In this document: positions 63,936 through 64,000 of the stretch, piece by piece | How the letters are laid out: every line of letters begins with the position of its first letter | Numbering within the stretch: the stretch's first letter is position 1 | Assembly (NCBI GenBank): GCA_051155775.1 | Contig: DAXETV010000005.1 | Span: 35,531-99,530 of the forward strand | Direction of reading: 5' to 3' | Length of the DNA: 64,000 nt | Origin: CAYSCZ01 sp051155775 | Lineage (GTDB): Bacteria; Bacteroidota; Bacteroidia; Cytophagales; Cyclobacteriaceae | Notes under the pieces: model-generated | The model's input: the letters and a program-made list of their open reading frames with translations, nothing else | Told to the model about the DNA's origin: nothing | The model's database searches: none | Translations under genes and position numbers: made by a program

Positions 63936-64000
63936 TGATCCTGCATTTTTGTAAGTTGATAAACGTAAGTATTCTCATCACAACCTAAATTAAACTCCAT
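63932..64000 (-). CDS. C-terminal end of a gene that continues beyond the right edge
   Basis: Reading leftward from the edge, a frame of 22 codons ending FNLGCDENTYVYQLTKMQDQ-stop terminates in a TGA that overlaps the DUF4961 ATG by 4 bases (ATGA), as in a coupled operon. The fragment is too short to identify; a lipocalin-like DUF5004 or another PUL lipoprotein is possible by context only. Confidence 0.4.
   Translation of the reverse strand: MEFNLGCDENTYVYQLTKMQDQ

Noticed and set aside
1..64000. CRISPR arrays, insertion sequences, prophage or integron
   Set aside because: No repeat-spacer pattern, transposase or phage structural gene is visible; genes are mostly compact housekeeping ones.

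Overview
The window looks like a stretch of core chromosome from a low-GC member of the Bacteroidota, most likely a Cytophagales-type marine gliding bacterium. The evidence is internal. A full Bacteroidota promoter (TTTG-N19-TAATTTTG) precedes the tRNA gene and further TAnnTTTG boxes precede other genes. Shine-Dalgarno sequences are mostly absent. The gene content includes DUF4961, DUF1684, an alkyltransferase-like protein, ComA, PorT-type barrels, both ClpB and ClpC, and a CrtI/CrtD-type carotenoid desaturase. Genus cannot be assigned from sequence reading alone. I see no insertion sequence, prophage, CRISPR array or rRNA operon.

Layout. 1-9.2 kb: heptose kinase (partial), aspartate aminotransferase, a PhnD-like lipoprotein, recR, clpS, a Na+/solute symporter, an alkyltransferase-like protein, an SDR, tRNA-Ser(UGA), a thioesterase, mltG, Sua5/YrdC and WbqC. 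9.3-20 kb: clpC, a VWA membrane protein, fabG, lpd, sucD, then a tightly overlapped operon of an epimerase-CBS fusion, a DAHP synthase and kdsC. 20-32 kb: threonine aldolase, a membrane DnaJ protein, rarA, a RidA-family gene, an alanine/Na+ symporter, rny, zapA, a coiled-coil gene, pheT, DUF1684, radC and rpsT. 32-44 kb: a secreted zinc phospholipase/nuclease-like protein, DUF349, DUF2795, ispD, queA, then a long forward run of TPR protein, comA, DUF368, aroE, uvrB and ggt, four of them joined by overlaps. 44-55 kb: a LOG-family gene, two tandem small secreted proteins, an atypical SDR, the kynurenine genes haaO-kynU-kmo, a TerB-like gene, a carotenoid desaturase, a PspC gene and clpB. 55-64 kb: an accessory-looking region with an orphan TRAP-binding lipoprotein, a secreted fascin-like beta-trefoil protein, an outer-membrane barrel whose start lies inside an inverted repeat, a catalytically degenerate SDR, a cysteine-rich ECF sigma factor, DUF2461, and the edge of a polysaccharide-utilisation locus (GH43, DUF4961).

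How the genes fit together. Most are housekeeping: protein quality control (clpC, clpB, clpS), DNA repair (recR, rarA, radC, uvrB), translation (pheT, rpsT, tRNA-Ser, Sua5, queA) and cell envelope or division (mltG, kdsC, heptose kinase, DUF368, zapA). Three metabolic themes stand out: tryptophan-to-quinolinate chemistry (kmo, kynU, haaO), a sulfonate branch (comA), and a sugar-phosphate module in which an epimerase carries KdsD-like CBS domains next to kdsC and a DAHP synthase. That last module is the best candidate for undescribed biochemistry. The inverted repeat at 57169-57261 and the two SDRs lacking the YxxxK catalytic pair are further oddities.
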